From positions 1-36,116 of the forward strand of contig NZ_JALPRX010000004.1 of the NCBI RefSeq assembly GCF_023223525.1: a stretch of 36,116 nucleotides of DNA, given 5' to 3'. The DNA comes from Roseomonas acroporae (GTDB taxonomy: Bacteria; Pseudomonadota; Alphaproteobacteria; Acetobacterales; Acetobacteraceae). A model generated the notes under the pieces. The model searched no databases and was not told the DNA's origin. It saw only the letters and a list, made by a program, of their open reading frames with translations. The number at the start of each line of letters is the position of its first letter. Positions within the stretch are counted from its first letter, which is position 1. A program made the translations under genes and the position numbers. Of this stretch, positions 7,029 through 15,608 are shown piece after piece.

Positions 7029-8486
7029 TCAGCCGGCCGCCGGGAAGCGCAGGGTCACGACGAGGCCCGGCCCGGCATCGCCCAGCGTCAGCGACGCGCC
7101 GTGCAGCCGCGCCGTCGCCGCCACCAGCGCCAGCCCGAGCCCGGTGCCCGGCGTGTTCCGGCTGCGGTCCAGCCGGTAGAAGCGTTGCAGCACCTTCGCG
7201 CGCTCCCCGGCCGGGATGCCGGGGCCGTCGTCTCGCATCGCCAGCACCGCGCCGCCGGCGGCGTCCCGCGACAGCGAGAGGCACAGGCGCCGCCCGCCAT
7301 GCAGCAGCGCGTTCTCCAGCAGGTTGGTCACCGCCTCGCGCAGCAGCGCGGTATCGCCCGGCACCGTGATGCCGGGGGCGACGTCGAGCGCCAGCACCCG
7401 GTCCCGTTCCTCCGCCACCGCCTCGTAGGTCTCCCCGAGGAAGCCGACGAGCGCCGACAGCGCCACCGCGCGCGGCGGCGCCTGCCGCAGCCCCGCCTCG
7501 ACCCGTGCGATGCGCAGCAGCGCCGCGAAGGTGGCGAGCACCGCGTCGGTTTCCGCCACCGCCCGGGCGAGGGTCGCCGAATCGGCCTCCGGGTCGCGCG
7601 CGCGCCGCAACGCGGCCTCCAGCATCTGCCGCGTCCGCGCCAGCGGGCTGCGCAGGTCGTGCGCGATGTTGTCGGTCACCTCCCGCAGGTCGCGCACCAG
7701 CGCCTCGATCCGCGCCAGCATGACGTTGACGGTGCCGACCAGCCGGTCGATCTCGTCGCCCGTTCCCTGCAGGGGCAGGCGTCGGGCGAGGTCGCCCGCC
7801 ATCACCGCGCGCGCCTCGCCGGTCACCGCGGCGAGGCGCCGCTCCAGGCGGCGGCTGTAGGCGAAGCCGACCCCGGCCGCCGCCGGCGCCGCGGCGAGGC
7901 CGAGCAGCAGCAGGGTGAGCGGCCAGAGCGGATCGTCCTCGATCCGCGTCACCTCCATCGCCGCCACCAGGATCAGGGGGCGCGGCCGGCCCTCGATGGC
8001 GGGGAAGGCGAGGCCGCAGGCGCGCAGCGGCGGCCCCCCGGCAGGCAGCAGGCTGCGGCAGTCGGTGAAGCCGGTGGCGGCGCCGGGCAGCGGGCCCAGC
8101 AGGAGCGCGCCCTCCGCCGTCCAGAGCGCCGCGCGGAACAGCAGCTTGGGGTTGACGTTGTGGCGCGCCACCTCGTCCACCAGCTCGGCCTGGCCCAGCG
8201 CCTGCTTGAGCGTGGGCGGCATGTAGCTGGCCAGCTCCTGCTGGAGGCTGCTGTCGGCATGGTCGCGCAGCCTGGATTCGAGGCGGATCTGGGCGCGCAG
8301 GGTGGCGAGGCCGAAGCCGAGCAGGCAGACTAGGAACACCGCCGCCGCCGAGGCGAGGGCCACGCGCAGCGCGAAGCTGCGCGGCAGCAGGGGCGATGCG
8401 CGGCCGCCGGCGCCCGGCGCGGCTGGCTCCGTGCCGGCCGGCGAGGGCGGGTCGGCCGGGGGGCGCCGGGGCGACGTTCCGTCCAT
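7029..8486 (-). CDS. Two-component sensor histidine kinase (EnvZ/QseC-like topology)
   Basis: The 485-residue membrane kinase has a Pro-rich N-terminus, TM1 (about 39-63), a periplasmic sensor region (about 64-186) with two cysteines (143, 157), TM2 (about 187-210) and a HAMP linker. The HisKA box DNIAHDLRSPLAR has phospho-acceptor His276, and the ATPase motifs are NLLENALLHG, DDGPGIP and GTGLGLALV. It pairs with the regulator encoded 20 bp upstream and should phosphorylate it. The periplasmic domain has no recognisable ligand motif, so the signal is unknown; similar pairs respond to metals or envelope stress. The start at 8486 is the first ATG after the regulator stop. Confidence 0.93.
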   Translation of the reverse strand: MDGTSPRRPPADPPSPAGTEPAAPGAGGRASPLLPRSFALRVALASAAAVFLVCLLGFGLATLRAQIRLESRLRDHADSSLQQELASYMPPTLKQALGQAELVDEVARHNVNPKLLFRAALWTAEGALLLGPLPGAATGFTDCRSLLPAGGPPLRACGLAFPAIEGRPRPLILVAAMEVTRIEDDPLWPLTLLLLGLAAAPAAAGVGFAYSRRLERRLAAVTGEARAVMAGDLARRLPLQGTGDEIDRLVGTVNVMLARIEALVRDLREVTDNIAHDLRSPLARTRQMLEAALRRARDPEADSATLARAVAETDAVLATFAALLRIARVEAGLRQAPPRAVALSALVGFLGETYEAVAEERDRVLALDVAPGITVPGDTALLREAVTNLLENALLHGGRRLCLSLSRDAAGGAVLAMRDDGPGIPAGERAKVLQRFYRLDRSRNTPGTGLGLALVAATARLHGASLTLGDAGPGLVVTLRFPAAG

Positions 8487-8506
8487 CGGGGGCGGCGCGC
8501 CGCCGC

Positions 8507-9187
8507 TCAACCGGCGGTTCCGATGGCGTAGCCGACGCCGCGCACCGTGCGGATCAGCGTGGAGGGACCCTCCCGGCCCGCGTCGAGCTTGCGGCGCAGC
8601 CGGCTCACATGCACGTCCACGATGTTGGTGTTGGGATCGAAATTGAACTCCCACACCTGCTCCAGCAGCATGGTGCGGGTCAGCACCTGCCCCGGATGGC
8701 GCAGCATGTATTCGAGCAGCCGCTTCTCGGTCGGCAGCAGCTCGACCACCCGGCCGCCGCGCCGCACCACGCGCCTGAGCAGGTCCATCTCCACGTCGGC
8801 GACGCGCAGATGCGTCTCGGCCCCGCCGGCGGGGCGGCGCGCCAGGGCCTGGAGCCGGGCGCGCAGCTCCTCGAACACGAAGGGCTTGGTCAGGTAGTCG
8901 TCGGCGCCGGCGTCCAGCCCCTCGACCCGCGACTCCACCTCGCCCAGCGCGGTCAGCACCAGCACCGGCGTCGCGATGCCGGCGCTGCGCAGCACCCGCA
9001 GGATGGTCAGCCCGTCGGGGCCCGGCAGCATGCGGTCGGTGACGATGATGTCGTAGGGCTCCGTCACCGCGCGGTGCAGCCCCTGGCGCCCGTCGGGCGC
9101 GACTTCCACCGCGTGGCCCATCTCGCCCAGTCCCTGCCGGAGCTGGTCGGCCATCGCCGGCTCGTCCTCGATCACCAGGATGCGCAT
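8507..9187 (-). CDS. OmpR/PhoB-family response regulator
   Basis: The 226-residue protein has an N-terminal receiver (MRILVIEDEP, phospho-acceptor Asp51 in IIVTDRMLPGPDG, Lys in LTKPF) and a C-terminal winged helix. The winged helix shows the family pattern LLPTEKRLLEYMLRHPGQVLTR, the recognition-helix region VDVHVSRLRRKLD and RTVRGVGYAI. It would bind DNA as a phosphorylated dimer. An in-frame ATG at 9265 adds 26 residues without domain homology; 9187 places the start directly at the receiver, with GGAG upstream. It is first in an operon with the sensor kinase. Target genes are not evident from the window. Confidence 0.95.
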   Translation of the reverse strand: MRILVIEDEPAMADQLRQGLGEMGHAVEVAPDGRQGLHRAVTEPYDIIVTDRMLPGPDGLTILRVLRSAGIATPVLVLTALGEVESRVEGLDAGADDYLTKPFVFEELRARLQALARRPAGGAETHLRVADVEMDLLRRVVRRGGRVVELLPTEKRLLEYMLRHPGQVLTRTMLLEQVWEFNFDPNTNIVDVHVSRLRRKLDAGREGPSTLIRTVRGVGYAIGTAG

Positions 9188-9595
9188 CGCGTCCCCGTCG
9201 CTCCACGGTCCGGCGCCGCCCGCCGGCCCACCGCCTTCTTCGTTCGGAAGCCGCCGCGCCGGCACTGAAGCCCTTCAGCCCCCGCCGCACGGCGGGCCGC
9301 CATGCGTCGGGAGCCGCTCATCGTCATCGCCGCCGTCCGGCGCTTTTTCCGAGACGGCGCCGATGTCCGCCGGGTTGGAGCGGATCGCCGGCGGGCGGGC
9401 ACGCCCGGCGGCGTGAATCCGCGCCGAGAACGACGAGCGACAGCGAACCGCAGTCCCGACCGGACTGCGGTTCACTGTGGTCTGCTTGATACAGTCGCGT
9501 TACCGTCGTGCCCGGAGGCTGTGCCCAAGGTGACGCGCCCGGGCCGCGCCCGGGCTGCACGGGGTCGGTGCCCGGCCGGGATCAGGAGTGCGGAA
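9188..9595. other. 408-bp divergent intergenic region
   Basis: This is the upstream region of both the OmpR-type regulator (leftward) and the FkbM methyltransferase (rightward). It contains family-1 hairpin repeat copy A (9377-9475) and a GC-rich stretch with no convincing ORF. I could not pick a reliable -35/-10 pair. Confidence 0.6.
9377..9475 (-). repeat. Family-1 intergenic hairpin repeat, copy A
   Basis: Read on the minus strand this 99-bp unit starts with GAACCGCAGTCC, a 5-nt loop and GGACTGCGGTTC (perfect 12-bp stem, extendable by CAG/CTG). It ends in a conserved tail CCGGCGATCCGCTCC. It aligns end to end with 21941-22037 and 24822-24919. Confidence 0.85.
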
Positions 9596-10348
9596 ATGCC
9601 GGAGAGCTTCTCCCCCTACGTCGCCCGGGAAAGGCATGTCGGGCCGTACCGCTTCGACATGCACATCAAGGACCCCGTGGCCAGGGAGTGGTACGACGTG
9701 GAGCCCGACCAGTGGCAGCGCGAGCGGCAATGGTGCATCGACACCATCCGCCCCGGCTTCAACGTGCTCGACTGCGGGGCGCATCAGGGGCTGATGACGC
9801 TGCTCTTCTCCCTCTGCACCGGCCCCGCCGGCACGGTGCACGCGTGGGAGGCGCTGCCGCGCAACGCGGCGCTGATCGCGCGCAACGCGGCGCTGAACGG
9901 CCGGACGAACATCGTGGTGCATCCGCGCGGCATCGGCAGCGAGCCGGCCTTCGTGCCGATCAACGAGAACCACGGCAACATCGTCGTGCTCGGCGCGGCC
10001 GCGGAGCTCGAGGAGACGGGGCGGATCGAGATCGTGCGGCTCGACGACGACGTCGACCCCGCCATGCCGGTGCACTTCCTGAAGATCGACGTCGAGGGGC
10101 ACGAGCTGCACGCGCTGCGCGGCGCCCGGCGCATCCTGTCCGCCCGGCCCTACCTGATGCTGGAGCTGCACAATTTCCTCTTCCGGGATCGCCGGCAGAC
10201 CGTCGCCGGGATCCTGCGGATCCTCGACGAGTTCGGCTACTACCTCTGGGTGGACGACTTCACGCGGGCGATGGATGTCGGCCGCTCGCCGGACCCCGTC
10301 TGGCTCGCCGGGCTGACGCATGCCCAGCTCTACTGCGTGCCCGTCTGA
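9596..10348 (+). CDS. FkbM family SAM-dependent methyltransferase
   Basis: The 250-residue protein has the class I methyltransferase motif I VLDCGAHQG, an acidic residue after strand 2 (HAWEALPRN), and the FkbM signature FLKIDVEGHELHALRGA. The conserved Asp-Val-Glu-Gly acts with the SAM site in this family. FkbM enzymes O-methylate sugars, polyketides or cell-surface glycans; the acceptor here is unknown and no glycan cluster is nearby. ATG 9596 follows an AGGAG site at 9584-9588. An upstream in-frame ATG at 9302 would run through repeat copy A and is unlikely. Confidence 0.9.
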   Translation: MPESFSPYVARERHVGPYRFDMHIKDPVAREWYDVEPDQWQRERQWCIDTIRPGFNVLDCGAHQGLMTLLFSLCTGPAGTVHAWEALPRNAALIARNAALNGRTNIVVHPRGIGSEPAFVPINENHGNIVVLGAAAELEETGRIEIVRLDDDVDPAMPVHFLKIDVEGHELHALRGARRILSARPYLMLELHNFLFRDRRQTVAGILRILDEFGYYLWVDDFTRAMDVGRSPDPVWLAGLTHAQLYCVPV

Positions 10349-10358
10349 TCGCCCGCCG

Positions 10359-10454
10359 ATGCCCGGGACGCTCCGGGTCGGCGACGCCTTCGTGGACGAG
10401 ATCCTGATGGCGCTGCCGCTCGACGGGCGGGCCAGGCCGGAGGCACCTCCCTGA
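10359..10454 (+). CDS. Possible 31-residue small ORF after the FkbM gene
   Basis: An ATG 11 bp past the FkbM stop opens 31 codons ending TGA. The sequence has an amphipathic look (VGDAFVDEILMALPLDG) but no known family and no good ribosome site. It may be a remnant of a longer protein or noise in GC-rich DNA. Confidence 0.2.
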   Translation: MPGTLRVGDAFVDEILMALPLDGRARPEAPP

Positions 10455-10475
10455 ACGGGCGCGGCAGGCGGGCAC

Positions 10476-10496
10476 GGCGGGCGGCTGCTGCCCGCC
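10476..10496. terminator. Terminator hairpin between convergent FkbM and pcaB genes
   Basis: GGCGGGC (10476-10482) pairs with GCCCGCC (10490-10496) around a 7-nt loop. It lies between two convergent genes; there is no T-tract. Confidence 0.45.
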
Positions 10497-10557
10497 TGGA
10501 CGCGCGTGCCGGTGCCGTCGGGCGGCAGGTCGCGCGGAGCGGCCCCGCGCCGGCCGT

Positions 10558-11937
10558 TCAGCCGGGGGCCTCGTCCGCCAGCGCCGCCGCGGCCTGCCGC
10601 GCCGCCGCCACGCCCCGATCCGCCCAGAGCGCCGCCGCGGCGACGGCCGGGCCGAGATCGAAGGCGGAGTCCAGCGCCGCGCGCAGCGCCGGGTCGGCCA
10701 GGGACGGGTCCTCGGCCAGCACCTCGCGCAGGGAGCGGCCGCTGTCGCGCACCGCGCCTGCCGCGTGCTCCACCAGCGCGTGCGCCTTCTCGCGCCCGAG
10801 ATGCTTCGCCAGCCGCCCGGCCACCGCGTCGGCGAAGAGCAGGCCGCGCGTCGCGTCGAGATTGGCCAGCATGCGGTCCGGATGGACCTCCAGCCCCTCG
10901 GCCAGCGCCCGCGCCTCGCGCAGCGCGCCGGCGGCGAGGCCGAACAGCGGCGGCAGGGCCAGCCATTCCGCCTGCCACAGCCCGACCGGCCGCTCATGCG
11001 CCGCCGCCATGGCGTTGAGCAGCGTGCCGACATGGCCCGGCGCCGCCGCCTGCGCCGCCAGGATCACGGTGCAGGAGACCGGGTTGCGCTTGTGCGGCAT
11101 GGCCGAGGAGCCGCCGCGCCCCGGCACGTAGGGCTCGGCCACCTCCGCGACCTCGGTGGAGGCGAGGTTGGCGATGTCGGTCGCCATCTTGGCCAGGGCG
11201 CCGATCAGCGTGGCGAGCCAGGCGCCCGCCTCGACCATCCGCGCGCGCCGCGCATGCCAGGCGATCGGCGCCACGCCGAGGCCGAGTGCCCGCGCGAAGG
11301 CTGCCGAGACCGCCGGCCCCTTCTCGCCCAGCGCCGCCAGCGTGCCGACCGGCCCGGCCAGCGAGGCGGTCAGCACGCGTTCGCGCAGCCCCGGCAGGGC
11401 GGCGGCCGCCTCGCCGATGCCGGCGGCCCAGACCGCCGCCTTGAAGCCGAAGCTGATCGGCGCGCCGTGCTGGCCGTAGGTGCGGCCGACGCAGGGTGTC
11501 GCGCGGTGCGCCTCGGCCAGCCGGCAGAGCCCGTCGAGGGTGGGGCCGAGCTCGGCCGCGAGCAGGGCGAAGGCGTCGCGCATCTGGAGCGCGAGGGCGG
11601 TGTCGGCCACGTCCTGGGTGGTGGCGCCGCGATGGAAGCCGCCGGCGAGGTCGGGCGGCAGGCGCGCCTCCACCGCCTTGAGGAAGGGAATGGTCGGCAC
11701 GCCGGAAAGGGCGGTCTTCGCGCCGAGCGCCGGCAGGTCGAGCGTGTCCGTGTCCACGGCGGCGACCGCCCCGGCCAGCGTGCCCGGCACGAGGCCGCTC
11801 TCCGCCTCGGCCCGCGCCAGCGCCGCCTCCATGGCGAGCATGGTGGCGAGGCGGGCACGGTCGGAGAACACCCCGGCCATCGCCTCGGTCGTGAAGAGCG
11901 GGCCGAGCAGGGTGGAGTCGGGCGGAAAGAAGGTCAT
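10558..11937 (-). CDS. pcaB: 3-carboxy-cis,cis-muconate cycloisomerase
   Basis: The 459-residue member of the fumarase/aspartase superfamily has the signature GSSAMPHKRNP, GATTQDVADTA and a TYGQHGAPISFGFK block. This combination and length fit PcaB, which lactonises 3-carboxymuconate (the ring-cleavage product of protocatechuate) to 4-carboxymuconolactone in the beta-ketoadipate pathway. Adenylosuccinate lyase is a related alternative, but the gene sits 50 bp behind a type II NADH dehydrogenase and in the same run as a 3-dehydroshikimate dehydratase, the enzyme that makes protocatechuate. pcaGH, pcaC and pcaD are not in the window. Confidence 0.88.
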   Translation of the reverse strand: MTFFPPDSTLLGPLFTTEAMAGVFSDRARLATMLAMEAALARAEAESGLVPGTLAGAVAAVDTDTLDLPALGAKTALSGVPTIPFLKAVEARLPPDLAGGFHRGATTQDVADTALALQMRDAFALLAAELGPTLDGLCRLAEAHRATPCVGRTYGQHGAPISFGFKAAVWAAGIGEAAAALPGLRERVLTASLAGPVGTLAALGEKGPAVSAAFARALGLGVAPIAWHARRARMVEAGAWLATLIGALAKMATDIANLASTEVAEVAEPYVPGRGGSSAMPHKRNPVSCTVILAAQAAAPGHVGTLLNAMAAAHERPVGLWQAEWLALPPLFGLAAGALREARALAEGLEVHPDRMLANLDATRGLLFADAVAGRLAKHLGREKAHALVEHAAGAVRDSGRSLREVLAEDPSLADPALRAALDSAFDLGPAVAAAALWADRGVAAARQAAAALADEAPG

Positions 11938-11987
11938 GGTGCCGTGCTTCTCGTTGTTGCTGCCGTGCCGGGCCGTGGGCGTGCCGC

Positions 11988-13412
11988 TCAGTGCAGCTTC
12001 ACCCGCGGCTCCGTCCGCCGCGTGATCAGGCGTGCCAGCGAGCCGAGCGCGGTCTTGGTCCAGCCATGCAGCGCGCGCTCGTGCATCTTGTAGAGCGAGC
12101 GGTACATCAGCCGCGCGAACAGCCCCTCGACCAGCATGCTGCGCCCGGCCACGAAGCCCATCAGGCTGCCGACGGTGGAGTACTCGCCGAGCGAGACCAG
12201 CGAGCCGAAGTCGCGATAGGTGAAGGGCTTCAGCGGCTGGCCGCGCATCCGGCGCGGGATCTGCTTCAGCAGGTGGCTGGCCTGCTGGTGCGCGGCCTGG
12301 GCGCGCGGCGGCACCGGCGCCTCGTGCCCCTCGCGCGGGCAGAAGGCGCAGTCGCCGATGGCGAAGATGCTCGGGTCGCGCGTGGTCTGGAGCGTGGGCG
12401 TGACGACGAGCTGGGTGCTGCGGCTGACCTCCAGCCCGTCCAGGTCGCGCAGTACGTCCGGGCCCTTCACGCCGGCGGCCCAGACCACCAGCTCGGACTC
12501 GATGAAGCGGCCATCGGCGAACCGTACCCCGTCCGCCTGCACCGCGCTCACCCGCGCCCCGGTCAGCACGGCGACGCCGAGGTCCTGCAGCAGCTTCGTC
12601 ACGGAAGCCGAGATCCGCTCGGGCAGGCCGGGCAGCACGCGCGGCGCCGCCTCGACCAGGGTGATGCGGATGTCGCGCTCCGCGTCCACCCGGTCCATGC
12701 CGAAGGCGACGACGGCGCGGGCGGTGCGGTGCAGCTCGGCCGCCAGCTCCGTGCCGGTGGCGCCGGCGCCGATGATGACGACATGGAGCTGCGCCGGCCG
12801 CACCGGCCCGGCCTGGGTGTGGGCGCGCAGGCAGGCATTCACCAGCCGGCGGTTGAAGCGCGCGGCCTGGGCGGTGGTCTCCAGCGCGATGGCGTGCTCG
12901 CGCACGCCGGGGGTGCCGAAATCGTTGGTGGTGCTGCCGACGGCGATCACCAGCGTGTCGTAGCCGACGCTGCGGGGCGGCGTGATCTCGCGGCCCTCGT
13001 CGTCATGGGTGGCGGCGAGCAGCACCTCGCGCCGGGCGCGGTCGAGGCCGATCATCTCGCCGTAGCGGTAGCGGAAATGGTGCCAGTGCGCCTGGGCGAG
13101 GTAGTCCAGCTCGTGCTCGTCCACGTCCATGCTGCCGGCGGCCACCTCGTGCAGCAGCGGCTTCCACAGATGGCCGCGGGCGCGGTCCACCAGCGTCACC
13201 GTGGCGTGCCGCTTGCGGCCCCCCTTGTCGCCCAGCGTGTCGCCGAGCCGGGTCGCCAGCTCCAGCCCGGCGGCGCCGCCGCCGACGATCACGATGCGGT
13301 GCAGCCCGGCCAGGGTCGTGCGGTCCGGCGTCGGCCCCGGGCGTGGCGCGGGGGTGGGGGAGGCGGCGGCGTTCGCTGTCTGGGTGTCCCCGGAGGTGTC
13401 GCCTGCCGCCAT
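11988..13412 (-). CDS. ndh: Type II NADH dehydrogenase / FAD-dependent oxidoreductase
   Basis: The 474-residue product has an FAD-binding Rossmann motif IVIVGGGAAGLELA (about 40-53), a second NAD-binding motif VVIIGAGATGTELAAEL, WAAGV and the FAD contact IFAIGDCAF. The C-terminal segment (YRDFGSLVSLGEYSTVG, FARLMYRSLYKMH) is typical of NDH-2 enzymes, which sit on the inner membrane and pass electrons from NADH to quinone without pumping protons. ATG 13412 lies 4 bp after the dehydratase stop and has GAGGAG upstream. The placement between a dehydroshikimate dehydratase and pcaB suggests co-transcription, perhaps to reoxidise NADH from aromatic acid or quinate use; that link is inference. Confidence 0.88.
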   Translation of the reverse strand: MAAGDTSGDTQTANAAASPTPAPRPGPTPDRTTLAGLHRIVIVGGGAAGLELATRLGDTLGDKGGRKRHATVTLVDRARGHLWKPLLHEVAAGSMDVDEHELDYLAQAHWHHFRYRYGEMIGLDRARREVLLAATHDDEGREITPPRSVGYDTLVIAVGSTTNDFGTPGVREHAIALETTAQAARFNRRLVNACLRAHTQAGPVRPAQLHVVIIGAGATGTELAAELHRTARAVVAFGMDRVDAERDIRITLVEAAPRVLPGLPERISASVTKLLQDLGVAVLTGARVSAVQADGVRFADGRFIESELVVWAAGVKGPDVLRDLDGLEVSRSTQLVVTPTLQTTRDPSIFAIGDCAFCPREGHEAPVPPRAQAAHQQASHLLKQIPRRMRGQPLKPFTYRDFGSLVSLGEYSTVGSLMGFVAGRSMLVEGLFARLMYRSLYKMHERALHGWTKTALGSLARLITRRTEPRVKLH

Positions 13413-13416
13413 CGGA

Positions 13417-15387
13417 TCAGAGCTCCTCTGCGCCGAGGCCCTGGCCGTGCCGGGCCTGCCGCCGCGCCTGCGCCGCCATGCGCACCCCGGCATTGGCGGC
13501 GCCGAACTGGCGGTAGCCGCCGTCGCGCTCGACGATCTCGAAGAAGAAGCGTTCCTCGAAGGCGCCGGTGTAGGCGTGCCGGAACTCGCCGCCCGAGGCG
13601 TCGCGGTCGTAGAGTAGACCCGCGGCCTGCAGCGCCGCCAGCGTCGCGTCGTCCAGCCCGAAGCGGGCGGCGACGTCGTCGTAGTAGTTCTCGGGGATGG
13701 CCAGCATCGGCGCGCCGCGCGCGGCGGCCTCGCGTGCCGCATGCGCCGCGTCGGCGCCGCGGAAGGCGATGTGGTGCACGCCCGCGCCGGCGATGGCCGA
13801 GATGAAGCGCCCCGTCGCGGTCTGCCGGCTTTCCGAGACGTTCAGCGGCAGTCGCACGCTGCCCTCGCGGCTGACCATGGCACGGGAGCGCACCAGCCCC
13901 TGCGGGTCGGGCAATTCCTGCAACGGCTCCGGCTCCAGCCCGAACACGGCGCGGTAGAACAGCACGAAGCCGTCCATCTGGCCCGGCGCGAGGGCCTGCG
14001 CCACGTGGTCGATCGCGAACAGCTCGGGCTCCGCGTCGCTGTTGGCCGGCTCCCCGGTCCCGAGGGCGGAGAAGGGCGGCAGCAGCTCGAAATCGTCCTC
14101 CCAGATGCTGCGCCGGCCCGGCTCTGACTGCACGAGGTAGACCAGCGTGCCGTTCGGCGCCCGCACCGCCGGGATCGGCCGCTCGCCGGGGCCGAGCCGC
14201 TCCTGCCAGGTGGCGCAGAGCAGGGCGCGGGCGCGCTGCAGCGTCGCGGCCGCGTCGTCCACCCGCAGGCCCATGGCGAAGACCGAGGGGCCGTGCATCT
14301 CGAAGTGCTCGGCGGCCGCGCCGTCCGGCTCGCTGTTCAGCACGAGGTTGATGCGGCCCTGCCGGTACAGCTCCACCTCCTTCGAGCGGTGCCGCCCGGC
14401 GAGGCGAAAGCCCAGCGTGCCGAGGAAGTCGGCCAGCAGGCCGCGCGTGGTGTGGTCCACGGCGAATTCCAGGAACTCGAAGCCGTCCAGCCGCGGCGGC
14501 GGCGGCAGGGTGGCGGCGCCGGCCTCGGATTCCACCAGCACCAGCGAGCGCAGCCCGTCGCGCGCGGTCCGGCGCGCGGGGGCGGCGCGGAATTCGTCGT
14601 TGAAGATCTCGAGCGAGAGCGGGCCGCCGTAGCCGCTCGCCAGCACGGCGCGGGTGAATTCCGCCACCGGCAGGTCGCCCTGGCCGGGGAAGTTGCGGTA
14701 GTGGCGGCTCCAGTTCAGCACGTCCATGTCGAGGCGCGGCGCGTCGGCGAGCTGGACGAAGAAGATGCGCCCGCCCGGCACCTCGGCGATGCCGGCCGGG
14801 TCGTCGCGCACCGAGAGGGTGTGGAAGCTGTCCACGATCAGGCCGAGCGCCGTGTGGTCCGCCCGCTGCACGATGTCCCAGGCCTGCCGCCAGCGGTTGA
14901 CGTGCCGGCCCCAGGCCAGCGCCTCGTAGCCGATGCGCAGCCCGCGCCTCGCCGCGCGCTCGGCCATCTCGCGCAGGTCGGCGGCGGCGCGCGCGGGATC
15001 GTCGATCGCGGCGGCCTGGACGTTGGAGCAGACCAGCACGAGGTCGGTGCCGAGCGCCTGCATCACGTCGAACTTGCGCTCGGCGCGGTCGAGGTTGCGG
15101 GCCCGCAGCGCGTCCGGCATCGCCTCGAAGTCGCGGAAGGGCTGGTAGATGGTGACGGCGAGGCCGAGATCCTCGCACATCCGCCGCACCTGCGCCGGGG
15201 AGCCGCTGTAGCTCAGCAGGTCGCTCTCGAAGATCTCCACCCCGTCGAAGCCGGCCGAGGCGGCGGCCTCCAGCTTGTCCGGCAGGTTGCCGGAGAGGCA
15301 GACGGTCGCGATGGCCTTGGCCAAGGGGGCGGCGGCCAAGGGGGCGGCCAAGGGGGCAGGCGGGCTGGACGGGTCGTCGGCTGGCAT
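13417..15387 (-). CDS. quiC: 3-dehydroshikimate dehydratase fused to an HPPD-like domain (QuiC1 type)
   Basis: The 656-residue fusion has two parts. Residues about 25-290 form a xylose-isomerase-like TIM barrel with metal ligands by homology at Glu155, Asp186 (IVDSFHT), Gln212 (FVQLAD) and Glu260 (LSLEIFNDEF). Residues about 300-640 form a two-module VOC fold like 4-hydroxyphenylpyruvate dioxygenase, with the facial triad His461 (IDHVAQAL), His539 (VHHIAF) and Glu617 (FFFEIVER) all kept. QuiC1-type proteins turn 3-dehydroshikimate into protocatechuate, feeding the PcaB route downstream. What the dioxygenase-like half does is not settled for the family. The start follows GAGGTAA. The first residues are a short Pro-Leu-Ala-Ala repeat. 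Confidence 0.88.
   Translation of the reverse strand: MPADDPSSPPAPLAAPLAAAPLAKAIATVCLSGNLPDKLEAAASAGFDGVEIFESDLLSYSGSPAQVRRMCEDLGLAVTIYQPFRDFEAMPDALRARNLDRAERKFDVMQALGTDLVLVCSNVQAAAIDDPARAAADLREMAERAARRGLRIGYEALAWGRHVNRWRQAWDIVQRADHTALGLIVDSFHTLSVRDDPAGIAEVPGGRIFFVQLADAPRLDMDVLNWSRHYRNFPGQGDLPVAEFTRAVLASGYGGPLSLEIFNDEFRAAPARRTARDGLRSLVLVESEAGAATLPPPPRLDGFEFLEFAVDHTTRGLLADFLGTLGFRLAGRHRSKEVELYRQGRINLVLNSEPDGAAAEHFEMHGPSVFAMGLRVDDAAATLQRARALLCATWQERLGPGERPIPAVRAPNGTLVYLVQSEPGRRSIWEDDFELLPPFSALGTGEPANSDAEPELFAIDHVAQALAPGQMDGFVLFYRAVFGLEPEPLQELPDPQGLVRSRAMVSREGSVRLPLNVSESRQTATGRFISAIAGAGVHHIAFRGADAAHAAREAAARGAPMLAIPENYYDDVAARFGLDDATLAALQAAGLLYDRDASGGEFRHAYTGAFEERFFFEIVERDGGYRQFGAANAGVRMAAQARRQARHGQGLGAEEL
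15316..15360 (-). repeat. Short 12/15-bp repeat at the start of the dehydratase gene
   Basis: Three copies of GGCCAAGGGGGC (plus-strand reading), spaced by 0 or 3 bases, encode the N-terminal Ala-Pro-Leu-Ala run. Unit lengths are multiples of three, so the frame is kept. Confidence 0.6.
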
Positions 15388-15608
15388 GGCTTACCTCGGT
15401 CTTCGGCCGGAATTCGTCGGGTGCCGCCGGGCTCCCTCCGGCCCCGGCGGATGGCGCCGGCGCCCGGGCGGCCCTGCCGACCTCCGGCCGTTTATCGGTC
15501 GCGACGGCCGAATGCGCGAGGCCCTAAATCCCGCCCCGCCGACCGGCGGGCGGGGCCGCCGGCCCGGCCGCCCCGCCCGTCAGGGGCCGCCTGCCCGGGG
15601 TCGCCCGC

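Noticed and set aside
9302-9595. N-terminal extension of the FkbM gene from ATG 9302
   Set aside because: It runs through dispersed repeat copy A, is basic and low complexity, and ATG 9596 has a better ribosome site.
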